Shown piece by piece: positions 9,048 through 17,005 of a stretch of 64,000 nucleotides of DNA. Source of the stretch: Desulfoarculaceae bacterium (lineage in GTDB: Bacteria > Desulfobacterota > Desulfobulbia > Desulfobulbales > Desulfocapsaceae); NCBI GenBank assembly GCA_019429465.1, contig JAHYIV010000004.1, positions 1 through 64,000 of the forward strand, in the 5' to 3' direction. A program made the translations under genes and the position numbers. A model generated the notes under the pieces. The model was not told where the DNA came from and did not search any database. It saw only the letters and a program-made list of their open reading frames with translations. Within the stretch, counting starts at the first letter, position 1. Each line of letters begins with the position of its first letter.

Positions 9048-9207
9048 TAAGCCGCTGTAAAAAAATAACATGGCCATCTAAATGCCCGGAGCGGCATAAG
9101 GAGCCGGTCGCTCCTACGCCGTCCATGGCGATCGCGACACTGGGGCATCCCTGGCCTGCGTAACGAAATAGATATAAATGGCCATGTTATTTTGTAACGG
9201 CTCCTAA
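9048..9207. repeat. Palindromic repeat, copy 3, upstream of cbiG
   Basis: Begins TAAGCCGCTG and ends TAACGGCTCCTAA. AAAATAACATGGCCAT near the left end is complementary to ATGGCCATGTTATTTT near the right end, giving a 16-base outer stem. Inside are GCGGCATAAGGAGCCG, as in copy 2, and a GCGACACTGG..GCATCC..TG module that recurs in copy 5 at 60584. Copy 4 (10426-10534) is a shorter version in opposite orientation. The rest of 8964-9395 is AT-rich with no gene seen. Confidence 0.8.
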
Positions 9208-9395
9208 AAGTACTTCAGCCTTTTATTCAATTCAATTTTCAAGGCAAGTATTTAAGACGGTAACCCGTCATAAATCAACACTAAAGAGAACCGTAACAAA
9301 CAAATAGTTCTGCCCCAGCAGAACAAATCTCTTTTCATTAAAAAAAATCACAACAATATCAAATCAATATCATATTTTTTTTAAAACAAGATGAC

Positions 9396-9431
9396 TTGAA
9401 GTTTGACTTCAAAATGCATTAATGATATATA
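9396..9431 (+). promoter_or_regulatory. Sigma-70-like promoter with overlapping palindrome
   Basis: TTGACT (9403-9408), 17 bases, then TATATA (9426-9431): a strong housekeeping promoter that would start transcripts near 9438, about 60 bases before the SH3 protein gene. The palindrome TTGAAGT-TTG-ACTTCAA (9396-9412) overlaps the -35 box exactly and is a natural repressor site. Confidence 0.6.
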
Positions 9432-9499
9432 TATAAACTTATTTAGAAATTTATAAGGTAGGTTTCTTTAAAGATTTATTCAATCAGGATACATACATT

Positions 9500-9967
9500 A
9501 TGAACACCCAAATTCGCCTCTCCCATATCCTTTCCCGATGCCTCCTTACCTGCAGCGCACTTGTCCTGCTCGGCACCTCCACTGTCTACGCCGAGACAGT
9601 CAGCGTCATAAAAGACGGCTCCAATGTCCGCACCGGACCGAGCACTGAGAATCAGGTGGCCATGGAACTCTTTCAGGGATACCCCCTCAAGGTTGTAGAA
9701 AAAAAAGGAGACTGGTTGAAAGTCTCTGATTTTGAAAACGATACCGGCTGGATCTATAGAACGTTGGTAGGCCCCGGCAACACTGTCATCGTCAACACCC
9801 AGTCGGCCATCAATATGCGTTCTGAACCGTCAACCAGCAGCATAATCGTTGCCAACATCGAACGCGGTGTGGTGTTGACGAAGGTTTCGACAAAAGGCGA
9901 CTGGATCAAGGTTAAACACACCAAAGGCGCAGAAGGTTGGATCCACAACACACTCCTCTGGCCCTGA
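9500..9967 (+). CDS. Secreted protein with two SH3 domains
   Basis: 155 residues. A signal peptide (residues 1-31, cut after VYA) is followed by two bacterial SH3 domains, about 33-90 and 96-155, each with the NVRTGPS / NMRSEPS start, GDWLKV / GDWIKV core and GWIYRTL / GWIHNTL end. Such domains bind cell wall peptides or partner proteins in the periplasm; no catalytic domain is attached. The ATG has an AGGA box 11 bases before it. The gene stands alone, with copies 3 and 4 of the palindromic repeat on either side in opposite orientations. Confidence 0.85.
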   Translation: MNTQIRLSHILSRCLLTCSALVLLGTSTVYAETVSVIKDGSNVRTGPSTENQVAMELFQGYPLKVVEKKGDWLKVSDFENDTGWIYRTLVGPGNTVIVNTQSAINMRSEPSTSSIIVANIERGVVLTKVSTKGDWIKVKHTKGAEGWIHNTLLWP

Positions 9968-9990
9968 TCCTTTCACCCGTCCAGACAATG

Positions 9991-10032
9991 ACCTGGTGGA
10001 AAGAAAAAAACACTATTTTCTTTCCGTCAGGT
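9991..10032. terminator. Hairpin after the SH3 gene
   Basis: ACCTG-gt-GGAAAGAAAA (9991-10007) pairs with TTTTCTTTCC-gt-CAGGT (10016-10032), with one internal mismatch pair. It lies 24 bases after the SH3 stop. There is no T-run on either strand just outside the stem, so it is either a poor terminator or an mRNA end stabiliser. Confidence 0.45.
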
Positions 10033-10241
10033 TCCCCCCTGCGCTTATCGTTCCAGCAGAGCATCAAGCCTCTTTTTTAGACGTTAAAAACTTGCCTTGT
10101 CCACTGAGCGTGTTTATCCTAGCGTAAAAATTTGTGTATTCTTGATGTGTATTCTTGAAGCCGCGATGTAATGACCCGAGAGTGACCGGAACGACATGTC
10201 GTTCTTGCCCTTCAAGGGACGATATGTTTTCATTACAACAG

Positions 10242-10430
10242 CTTAGGGACTCGGAAAATAATGATTACCTGAATTGCAACTGGATTTGGGCCGGATTTGG
10301 CTGCACCGTTTGAGTAAAACCGCAGATGTAGTTTCGCTCCATCGAAGATTTTGCGATTGAGGTGCGGTCAAAGATGGGCCCGAAGACGGGAAGCCAAGAT
10401 TGTATATTAATATTTTCCTCGTCCCTTAGG
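10242..10430. mobile_element. Possible small element with inverted ends
   Basis: The left end (AGGGACTCGGAAAATAAT, from 10245) and the right end (reverse complement AGGGACGAGGAAAATATTAAT, to about 10427) are imperfect inverted repeats about 165 bases apart. No open frame with recognisable protein sequence lies between. It adjoins repeat copy 4 and shares its CTTAGG end. This looks like a decayed non-autonomous element, but no target duplication is clear. Together with copy 4 this accounts for most of the gap 10033-10565. Confidence 0.4.
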
Positions 10431-10534
10431 AGCCGTAACGAAATAACATGGCCATATAATGTCAATTTCGTTACGGCTTCTTATGTTGCTCCGGTTAGCG
10501 TAATGGTCATGTTATTTTTTAACAGCGGCTTAAC
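10426..10534. repeat. Palindromic repeat, copy 4
   Basis: In reverse complement it follows copy 3 closely: TAAGCCGCTG, then a stretch with AAAATAACATG.CCAT, then CCGGAGC..CATAAG.AGCCG, ending with TTATTTCGTTACGGCTCCTAA. It lacks the GCGACACTGG module. An outer stem of AAATAACATG with CATGTTATTT is kept. It ends about 30 bases before the PDT-PDH start and so may carry or affect its promoter. Confidence 0.8.
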
Positions 10535-10565
10535 ACTTTAAACACCCTCTCCAGCAGAAACAGCC

Positions 10566-12263
10566 ATGATCAGTATTGCCACTCTCGGACCCGATGGCTC
10601 AGACGGCTGCCAGGCCGCACATAAATACGCGCCTGACGCCACTCTTCGCTTCTACAACCGAATCCCGGACATCATCAACGCCTTTATCAATGAAGAGACT
10701 GATCTGGCCCTTATCCCAATCTACAATACCCGGGAAGGCGAAATCAAAGAGTACTTCCGTCTCATGGAACAGCTTGAAGAAGGATACTGGGTCGACAATA
10801 TTGTCCTCCCCATCCACCTCTCTCTTGGCATCCTGCACCAAGAAGACAGTACAAGACAGATAAAAACTATCGTTGGCCGCGGTTCTGTCTTCAGACAATG
10901 CGAAGACTATATCGCAGAGAACTATCCGGCGGCCACCCTGATGACGGTCCAGGATATCAACACGGCCCTTACTGATATCCAGAGCCGAAACCTCCTGGAT
11001 CACGCGGTTATTGAATCGGAAGAACTGCTGCGCAAGCATGGCCTGAAGATCCTGGCCAGGGAGGTGGTTCCCCACAACCGCACCCGTTTTGCCGTCCTAG
11101 GTTCAAACCTGGCCAGCCAGACAGGCTATGACGCCACAGCTATCATTACCCGTCCTCTCAAAGACCGGGTGGGCGTGCTTGTTGATATCCTCGGCGAATT
11201 CACCCGACGAGGTATCAATATTTTGGATCTTCGATCGGAAAATGACATCAAAACCCAGAAACTGCAGATTTACATCGAAGCAGAAGGGCATATCGGCGAC
11301 GAGCGACTCAGCCGCACCCTGGAGAGTATCGAAAAAAATATTATCCAGGAGGAAGGTTCTCTAAAACTGCTTGGTTCCTTCCCCCGTGTTGATATGCGGG
11401 TCAAAAAGATCAAGATATTCGGCTTCATCGGCACCGGCGAGATGAGCAGCTGGTTTGCCGACCGCCTTGAGAATGAAGGCTACCGCACCCTGATGACCGG
11501 CCGCTCCACCACCCTGCGGCCCGAAGAGATGATCCCTGATGTTGATGTGGTCATTATCTGCGTCCCCATCTCGGTCACGGCTGATACCATCCGCCGATAT
11601 GGGGGATTGCTGCATGATGGCCAGGCTTTGATCCTGCTGGCCGGTGAATCTGAAAACACCTTGAAGACTGCTTTGGAGGTAACCAGTCAGGGTGTGGAGA
11701 TCATGCTGGTCCACAATCTCTGGGGTCCTCAGGCCGCGACCATGAAAGACAAAAATGCCTCTGTGGTCCGGACACCTCGAAGCGGAAGTTTCTGCAGCGA
11801 GTTTGAGGCCTTTCTCTACAAGCATGGCGCGGATATCTTCGAGGACACCCCGGACAAGCATGACCTGCTCATGGGGGTCGGCCAGAAACTGCCTACCATC
11901 ATCTCAGTGGCCATGGCGGCAGCGCTCAGGCAGTACGGAATCAGCTGCAAGGATATCGGCAGCCATTCCACCCTCACCTCCCTCTACGGCATTCTGGCCA
12001 TGGCCAGAGTGCACAGCCAGAACCCTCGCACCTATGCCGAGATCATGGCCACCAGTGGTGACGGCAGAAAAATCGTGCGCAGTTTTGCCGAAAATATGCA
12101 CCATATCATTGACCTTGCAGAAGGAGGAAAGATCACAGAGCTCTGTGACCTGATGGATCAAAATCGCGCCTACCTGACGCCCTCCTTTCTTGACGCCCGG
12201 ATGAAGCAGGCTCGCGCGGTTGATGAGGTCTTGACCAGAGTTGGGATGAAGGGAGAGGTATAA
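10566..12263 (+). CDS. Prephenate dehydratase - ACT - prephenate dehydrogenase fusion
   Basis: 565 residues. Residues 1-180 resemble the catalytic part of prephenate dehydratase (start TLGPDGSDG, catalytic-type NRTRFAVLG at 171-179). Residues 192-262 are an ACT regulatory domain (DRVGVLVDILGEF..GINILDLRS). Residues 280-565 are a TyrA-like dehydrogenase: GFIGTGEMSSW nucleotide loop at about 286-296, VDVVIICVPIS, LVHNLWGP in place of the usual HPMFGP, and a helical C-terminal half. It would make both phenylpyruvate and hydroxyphenylpyruvate from prephenate. There is no chorismate mutase domain. The first dehydratase lobe is divergent (GSDG where typical enzymes have GTFSE-like sequence), so activity of that half is less sure. 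No strong RBS is seen before the ATG. Confidence 0.85.
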   Translation: MISIATLGPDGSDGCQAAHKYAPDATLRFYNRIPDIINAFINEETDLALIPIYNTREGEIKEYFRLMEQLEEGYWVDNIVLPIHLSLGILHQEDSTRQIKTIVGRGSVFRQCEDYIAENYPAATLMTVQDINTALTDIQSRNLLDHAVIESEELLRKHGLKILAREVVPHNRTRFAVLGSNLASQTGYDATAIITRPLKDRVGVLVDILGEFTRRGINILDLRSENDIKTQKLQIYIEAEGHIGDERLSRTLESIEKNIIQEEGSLKLLGSFPRVDMRVKKIKIFGFIGTGEMSSWFADRLENEGYRTLMTGRSTTLRPEEMIPDVDVVIICVPISVTADTIRRYGGLLHDGQALILLAGESENTLKTALEVTSQGVEIMLVHNLWGPQAATMKDKNASVVRTPRSGSFCSEFEAFLYKHGADIFEDTPDKHDLLMGVGQKLPTIISVAMAAALRQYGISCKDIGSHSTLTSLYGILAMARVHSQNPRTYAEIMATSGDGRKIVRSFAENMHHIIDLAEGGKITELCDLMDQNRAYLTPSFLDARMKQARAVDEVLTRVGMKGEV

Positions 12264-12264
12264 C

Positions 12265-12411
12265 GTGACGGAACAGCAGAAAAACAGAGATGTTATCGAT
12301 GCGAAGCTCCCTGAAAAGAACAATAGACGAAACAATATCATACTTGTGACAATCCTGACCTGCTGGCTTCTCCTACTCTATTTTTCAGGAGGGCTCAAAG
12401 GCCCTGCCTGA
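12265..12411 (+). CDS. Small single-pass membrane protein
   Basis: 48 residues starting at GTG one base after the stop of the PDT-PDH gene, with GGGAGAGG as its ribosome binding site. A charged N-terminal part (residues 1-24, rich in K, R, E, N) is followed by one hydrophobic stretch, IILVTILTCWLLLLYFSGG (about 25-43). The tight spacing and RBS favour a real gene translated with the enzyme. No family recognised; function unknown. Confidence 0.55.
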   Translation: MTEQQKNRDVIDAKLPEKNNRRNNIILVTILTCWLLLLYFSGGLKGPA

Positions 12412-12569
12412 GGCCCGTCATCCCTTCGGTCGGAGGGAACACAATGCGCTGTCCCGGAATCTTTTCAGAAAATCATTCAGGATATATAACAGGTTCCCAA
12501 GATTTTAAACAAGAAAAGTTAAACCATTTTTTTTCAAAAATAGCGCCATCTCATTCAGGAGAAATACAT

Positions 12570-13220
12570 ATGTTTAACAGCAATCTCGGTCATCTTGATG
12601 AAGTCCATATCTGCCCCAGTTGCCAGACCGCAATGTCCTGTTGTGAAGCCCCCCCTGTCCATGTCGGGGATGGCCTGGGCTGGGGATCGGATGTCCTCTT
12701 TATCTGCCTGAACAATGAATGCCCCGTTTTTAAAAAAGGCTGGCAGCACATTGAACTCCAGTACGGCCACAAGGGATCCTATCGCTGCATGGAGCTGCCC
12801 GGAAGTAACGAACAGAACGTCATGATGGTTGCCAGTGAATATGCCTTCACCGGCAGCGTGATTGACATCGAGGCAGTAAAAATGCAGAACGCACGATACA
12901 CCAAAGAACAGGAAGCAGTGGCAGCCCTTGCCACCTGTGTGGAAAGCCATAATCTCGAACCGATTATGACCCTGATCCTCGACGAATCGGCAAGCCTTGC
13001 CAACAGGCAAAAGGCTGTCGCCTGCCTCAAACAGCTCAACGATCTTTCCTGCATTGACGCCATCAGGAATCACACCTTCAGAGACACATCCCTGACCCAG
13101 GAGTGCGGTATGATTATCAGCGATATTCTCAAAGCCCACTTTAAAAAAGAGTGCCCATACTGTGCCGAGCTTATCAAGGCCCAGGCCCAGAAATGCCAGC
13201 ACTGCCAAACAGACCTGTAA
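12570..13220 (+). CDS. Zinc-ribbon protein of unknown function
   Basis: 216 residues from ATG 12570, which has CAGGAG 7 bases upstream; the frame stays open 42 codons further but without an RBS. Cysteine pairs: CPSC near residue 15 and CLNNEC near 48 could form one zinc site, and the C-terminal CPYC...CQHC (about 197-213) is a classic double-CxxC ribbon. Between them, residues 95-190 are helical with HEAT-like character. Cytoplasmic. Possibly a binding or adaptor protein; the family is not known to me by name. Confidence 0.7.
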   Translation: MFNSNLGHLDEVHICPSCQTAMSCCEAPPVHVGDGLGWGSDVLFICLNNECPVFKKGWQHIELQYGHKGSYRCMELPGSNEQNVMMVASEYAFTGSVIDIEAVKMQNARYTKEQEAVAALATCVESHNLEPIMTLILDESASLANRQKAVACLKQLNDLSCIDAIRNHTFRDTSLTQECGMIISDILKAHFKKECPYCAELIKAQAQKCQHCQTDL

Positions 13221-13391
13221 AAGTGTTGTTGTTCATGAATAATTCAGGAAGCCGTTCCTGGTATATTAATGGTACAGTTTTTTTTTCACCCCTGCAACTT
13301 AGCCCGACCAGGACAGGAACTGCATCAAGGAAAGTTCAGGAATAAAACAAAGAAAGCCACTCCATCCCTGGACTTTCCTGCAACTTTACCC

Positions 13392-13420
13392 TTGCCAAAA
13401 CCAGAGTCAGCGGGTATAAA
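13392..13420 (+). promoter_or_regulatory. Sigma-70 promoter of tRNA-His
   Basis: TTGCCA (13392-13397), exactly 17 bases, then TATAAA (13415-13420). The predicted start near 13427 is about 26 bases before the tRNA, a normal leader for a bacterial tRNA gene. Confidence 0.65.
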
Positions 13421-13452
13421 AGAAAAATTGTTTAGATGTAACATATTTACGT

Positions 13453-13530
13453 GGTGGATGTAGCTCAGCTGGTGGTAGCACCTGGTTGTGGCCCAGGAGG
13501 TCGTGGGTTCGAGTCCCATCATTCACCCCA
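13453..13530 (+). tRNA. tRNA-His (anticodon GTG)
   Basis: Full cloverleaf: acceptor GTGGATG pairs with CATTCAC; D arm with TAGCTCAGCTGG; anticodon stem CCTGG / CCAGG around TTGTGGC, anticodon GTG; T arm GTGGG-TTCGAGT-CCCAT. The extra G at 13453 faces C at 13527, the -1:73 pair special to tRNA-His. CCA is encoded (13528-13530). Confidence 0.97.
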
Positions 13531-13539
13531 CCGATGGAG

Positions 13540-13574
13540 AAAGAGTTTCAGGCGCTTGCCTGAAACTCTTTTTT
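13540..13574 (+). terminator. Rho-independent terminator of tRNA-His
   Basis: AAGAGTTTCAGGC, loop GCTT, GCCTGAAACTCTT, then a run of T. It lies 10 bases after the tRNA. Confidence 0.9.
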
Positions 13575-13640
13575 GTTGGCAATATCTTCTTTAGACCCCC
13601 CCCTCCCCTGAACCTGTATTTTTCCCTTTCGAAGACAACG

Positions 13641-13878
13641 CATTACCTGAAAGCTCAAAATTCTTCATTGGTAAAACATGCTCTCAGATAAGCGTGGAGT
13701 ACCAAACACAGCGGCACACAAATGAATAGTCACTCATAATATCGATTGACGATAAAACCAATTTTTTTGTAGGTTCTTTACTTACAAAAAAATGGCTTCC
13801 CCAGGGAAACTCCTGTTGTACGTAACACCTGGCACCCTCACTATGCTGGCTCCCCAGGGTGTTCCATGAAGCGTTCTC
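13641..13878. repeat. 238-bp tandem repeat, unit 1
   Basis: Aligns base for base with unit 2 at an offset of 238: ACCTGAAAGC, TTCTTCATT.GTAAAAC, CAGATAAG.GT.GAG, TGAATAGTCACTCA (13723-13736) and TTGAC..TGTAGGTT all recur. Palindromes are kept while their bases differ between units, for example TTCCCCAGGGAA here against ATTCCTCATGAGAAT there. No gene is seen in it. Confidence 0.8.
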
Positions 13879-14120
13879 AATCACCTGAAAGCGAAAAATT
13901 CTTCATTTGTAAAACCCGCTATCAGATAAGTGTAGAGCACCAATCACAGCAATATAAAAATGAATGATCATTCATAATATCCATTGACCACACAACCAAT
14001 CCAATGTAGGTTTATTTCTTACATAAATAGATTCCTCATGAGAATGCCTGTTAGCGCGTAACAATTAACACCGCCATAATACTGGATCTCCAGATAGCTC
14101 TATACCGCCTTCTAATTCAC
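13879..14120. repeat. 238-bp tandem repeat, unit 2, upstream of torD
   Basis: Second, diverged unit, ending about 25 bases before torD. It carries the perfect palindrome TGAATGATCATTCA at 13961-13974, at the site of the imperfect one in unit 1, and a CTGGATCTCCAG palindrome near 14083. It probably holds the promoter and control region of the torD operon; TTGACC (about 13984) is at a suitable place for a -35 box, but the -10 is poor (TAGGTT). Confidence 0.75.
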
Positions 14121-14146
14121 CCTCTTAAACGTACTCAATTCATTTC

Positions 14147-14737
14147 ATGTCAGAATCAAACACATCTCAGGACATAGCCTCTTTGTATCGTTTTCTGGCC
14201 CAGTGCATGCAATACCCGGACCCGGAGTGGATGAATGACGACTTCTTTAATGTCTTCTACAATCTTCTGGGCTCCCTTGGCGCAGTCACAGAAGGAAAAG
14301 AGATCAGAAAAGCTCTGGAACAATCTTCCGACTTCATCGAAGACCTGCAGATAGAATACACCCGGCTGTTCATCAACGGGGTTCCCCACGTGGTCGCCCC
14401 GCCCTTTGCCTCTGTGTACATGGACAAATCCATCCAGGGATCCTTTGCCCTCAGGACCCTGAATTTTTATCGGAAAAAAGGTTTTGCGATGGGAGAAGAG
14501 GCGGATCTCCCAGATAATCTTATTCACGAACTTGAATTCCTTTCACTCCTGACAGAAGAAGAAGATTATGTAGGAGAGGAAGAATTCCTCAGCACACTGT
14601 TTCGACCGTGGTACAAATGTTTTTGTCCCCGAGTTGCAGAAGAAACTCGCCACCCATATTACAGGATGGTTGTAACCTTAATTGATTTTTTCACAAAGGA
14701 GGAAGAGGAAGATGGCTTTCAACTTAACGAGGCGTAA
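14147..14737 (+). CDS. TorD/DmsD-family molybdoenzyme chaperone
   Basis: 196 residues, all-helical, acidic. It shows the family's LYRFLAQCMQYPDPEW start, the LQIEYTRLFINGV block, PPFASVYMD (the usual PxxSxY segment) and the late HELEFLSLL. Such chaperones bind the twin-arginine leader and the apo form of one molybdoenzyme in the cytoplasm until the cofactor is in. It overlaps the start of the molybdoenzyme gene by 26 bases, so that gene is its obvious client. Confidence 0.88.
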   Translation: MSESNTSQDIASLYRFLAQCMQYPDPEWMNDDFFNVFYNLLGSLGAVTEGKEIRKALEQSSDFIEDLQIEYTRLFINGVPHVVAPPFASVYMDKSIQGSFALRTLNFYRKKGFAMGEEADLPDNLIHELEFLSLLTEEEDYVGEEEFLSTLFRPWYKCFCPRVAEETRHPYYRMVVTLIDFFTKEEEEDGFQLNEA

Positions 14738-16955
14738 GTTCCTTCAGACGGCATCGCTGGCAGCAGCCACGGTCCCGCTGGCTAAGTTCGTCTCCGCAGA
14801 AACAGGTGTTGCCAAGGTGTCCCTGGAAGCACAGGGCACGATGGGCGACACAACTGTCGTCGGCGGACTTTGCGAGATGTGCTTCTGGCGCTGTCAGCTG
14901 GTTGGCAAGGTTCGGGATGGTCAGTTGATGAAACTTGAGGGCAACCCCAAGTCCATTGACAACGGCACAGCTATCTGCGCCCGCGGCAATGCCGGCGTCA
15001 AACTGCTCTACGATGTGGACCGCCTGAAATACCCCCTGAAAAACGTGGGTAAACGCGGCGAGCCCATCTGGAAACGTATCTCCTGGAAAGAGGCACTCGA
15101 CGAATGTGGCTCCAAGCTCAAGGCAGTTGTTGACCAGCACGGCCCTCAGGGGATCTGTGTATTTCCCCATGGCGCCTCAGCCAAATACCCGATGCACTAT
15201 TTTGAGCGTACGGTGGGTACCCACAATGTAAGTGAGGCATCCTTTTTCCAGTGCCGTGGTATCCGGGACGCCGCCTATGTAAACACCATCGGCAAGGCCC
15301 CCGGTGAGTTTGTTGACATGGCCAACACCAAGGTCCTCTTTCTCACCGGCAGTCATCTCGGTGAGAATATCCACGTCTCCCACATCAAGGCCTATATCAA
15401 TGGCCTGCAAAACGGTGCTAAACTGATTGTGGCCGATCCTCGCTACTCTGCCGCTGCCGCCAAATCCGACATCTGGGTTCAGATCAAGCCGGGTACCGAT
15501 ACCGCCTATCTGCTGGCCATCATGAACTACCTGGTGACAAATAAAAAATACGACAAAGAATTTGTGACCAAGCACACTGTCGGCTTCGACAAGTTTTCCG
15601 CGGCCATCAGTGAATGGACCCTGGACAAGGCTGCCAAGGAATGTGACATTCCAGCCGTACAGATTAAGGAAGTAGCTGAGCTGCTGGCTGCTAATGCCCC
15701 GAATGTGGCCATCCATCCAGGCCGTCACGTATCCTGGTACGGTAACGACTTCCAGCGGGAGCGGGCCCTGGCCTGCCTGACTGGACTCCTTGGCGCCTAC
15801 TATGTCAAAGGCGGCTGGGTTCCGCCCAAGAACCCAAAAATAGGTAAGACCAGCTGGGCCACGCAGGAGCATGGCGATGAGCATAACCTCAATGTCAGCA
15901 ACAATAAAATGGTTCATCCTTTCAAGCCTCCTGGAACCCCGACTGAGCTGATCCGCGACTGTGCCATTACCAGCAAGCCTTATCCGATCAAGGGTTGTGT
16001 CATCTGGGGTCAGAACCCCATGCAGACCATCCCCAACCAGGAGAAGATGAAGCAGGTATTCAACGCCATGGATTTTGTCATGTGCGTCGATGTCATGCCT
16101 ACCGATGTCACCATGTGGGCCGACATCCTCCTGCCTGAGTCCTCCTATCTCGAACGTCACGATGAGATCAAGGTCGGAGTTGGCAAGATCAAGGCCGATG
16201 ACAAGGAACCAACCCAGTTCATCGCCCCACGTATGCCCCTCGTTGCCCCCATGTTCGAGCGCAAGGACCAGGTTTATATTACCAATGAGATTGCCAGACG
16301 GATGGGCCACGAAAAAGACATCCCGGTCCAAACCCTGGAAGAGCTGGTGAACAAGACTCTGGAATCAGCCAATATCACTTTGGCTTCAGTAAAGGCCGAG
16401 GGCGGCATTCATCTCCAGCCTGGCAAGTCTGGTTATGGGGTCCCTGAGGATTTTGAAGTCCTGCTGTTCAATGAAGAGATCGCCGAAGCCGGCTTCCCCG
16501 GCGCCCCGACCTATACACCAGTGGAAGAGGTCCCTGCCGGTTATGCCCGACTGCTCTATGGCCGCGCCCCGGTACACACCTTCAACCGCAGCCAGAATAA
16601 CGTCTGGTTGAATCATGAAATGCCCGACAATCCTGTCTGGCTCAATGATGAAGTTGCCAAGAAACTTGGCGTAAAAGATGGTGACACCGTTGGTTTTATC
16701 AACAGTGAAGGGGTCAAATCCCGCACCACGACCACGGTCAAGGTGACACCAGGCATCAGAAAGGATGCCGTCTATATGTACCACGGCTACGGTTCTGCCA
16801 ACCCTCTGATGACCGCGGGTGTCGGCAAAGGTGTTGACGATCAGAGCCTGATCACCAAGATTGCTGTTGATCCCGAGACCGGCTGTCATGGTATGCGTAA
16901 TAACTTTGTTAAACTACAGACCAAGGATGATAAGACTCTGGATTTCCCGGCCTAA
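14712..16955 (+). CDS. Molybdopterin oxidoreductase, PsrA/PhsA-like catalytic subunit
   Basis: 747 residues from ATG 14712, behind AAAGGAGGAAG. Twin-arginine leader (RRKFLQ, then an AAATVPLA core), so exported folded. A 4Fe-4S site is formed by Cys54, 57, 61 and 89 (CEMCFWRC...C). SFFQCRG puts a cysteine (about 181) where PsrA/PhsA-type enzymes hold the molybdenum ligand. Length fits thiosulfate and polysulfide reductases (about 760). The Mo-bis-MGD domains run on to a C-terminal domain from about residue 620. Together with the FeS gene next door it forms the AB part of such an enzyme; the true substrate (thiosulfate, polysulfide, tetrathionate, arsenate or other) cannot be read from sequence. 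No membrane subunit gene follows. Confidence 0.88.
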   Translation: MAFNLTRRKFLQTASLAAATVPLAKFVSAETGVAKVSLEAQGTMGDTTVVGGLCEMCFWRCQLVGKVRDGQLMKLEGNPKSIDNGTAICARGNAGVKLLYDVDRLKYPLKNVGKRGEPIWKRISWKEALDECGSKLKAVVDQHGPQGICVFPHGASAKYPMHYFERTVGTHNVSEASFFQCRGIRDAAYVNTIGKAPGEFVDMANTKVLFLTGSHLGENIHVSHIKAYINGLQNGAKLIVADPRYSAAAAKSDIWVQIKPGTDTAYLLAIMNYLVTNKKYDKEFVTKHTVGFDKFSAAISEWTLDKAAKECDIPAVQIKEVAELLAANAPNVAIHPGRHVSWYGNDFQRERALACLTGLLGAYYVKGGWVPPKNPKIGKTSWATQEHGDEHNLNVSNNKMVHPFKPPGTPTELIRDCAITSKPYPIKGCVIWGQNPMQTIPNQEKMKQVFNAMDFVMCVDVMPTDVTMWADILLPESSYLERHDEIKVGVGKIKADDKEPTQFIAPRMPLVAPMFERKDQVYITNEIARRMGHEKDIPVQTLEELVNKTLESANITLASVKAEGGIHLQPGKSGYGVPEDFEVLLFNEEIAEAGFPGAPTYTPVEEVPAGYARLLYGRAPVHTFNRSQNNVWLNHEMPDNPVWLNDEVAKKLGVKDGDTVGFINSEGVKSRTTTTVKVTPGIRKDAVYMYHGYGSANPLMTAGVGKGVDDQSLITKIAVDPETGCHGMRNNFVKLQTKDDKTLDFPA

Positions 16956-17005
16956 CTATTCCAGTGTAACCATAACCTTGAGCCCTTTTCAGGAGGATAT
17001 TTTCG

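Noticed and set aside
8964-9499. Cobalamin riboswitch before the cob operon
   Set aside because: I looked on the minus strand for the B12 box and GCCACTG-type segment and found none; the space is taken by a hairpin repeat.
10265-10465. Minus-strand frame of 66 codons
   Set aside because: Lies across two repeat elements; no family resemblance and no RBS.
13684-13884. Minus-strand frame of 66 codons in the 238-bp repeat
   Set aside because: The frame is not kept in the second repeat unit, and there is no RBS.
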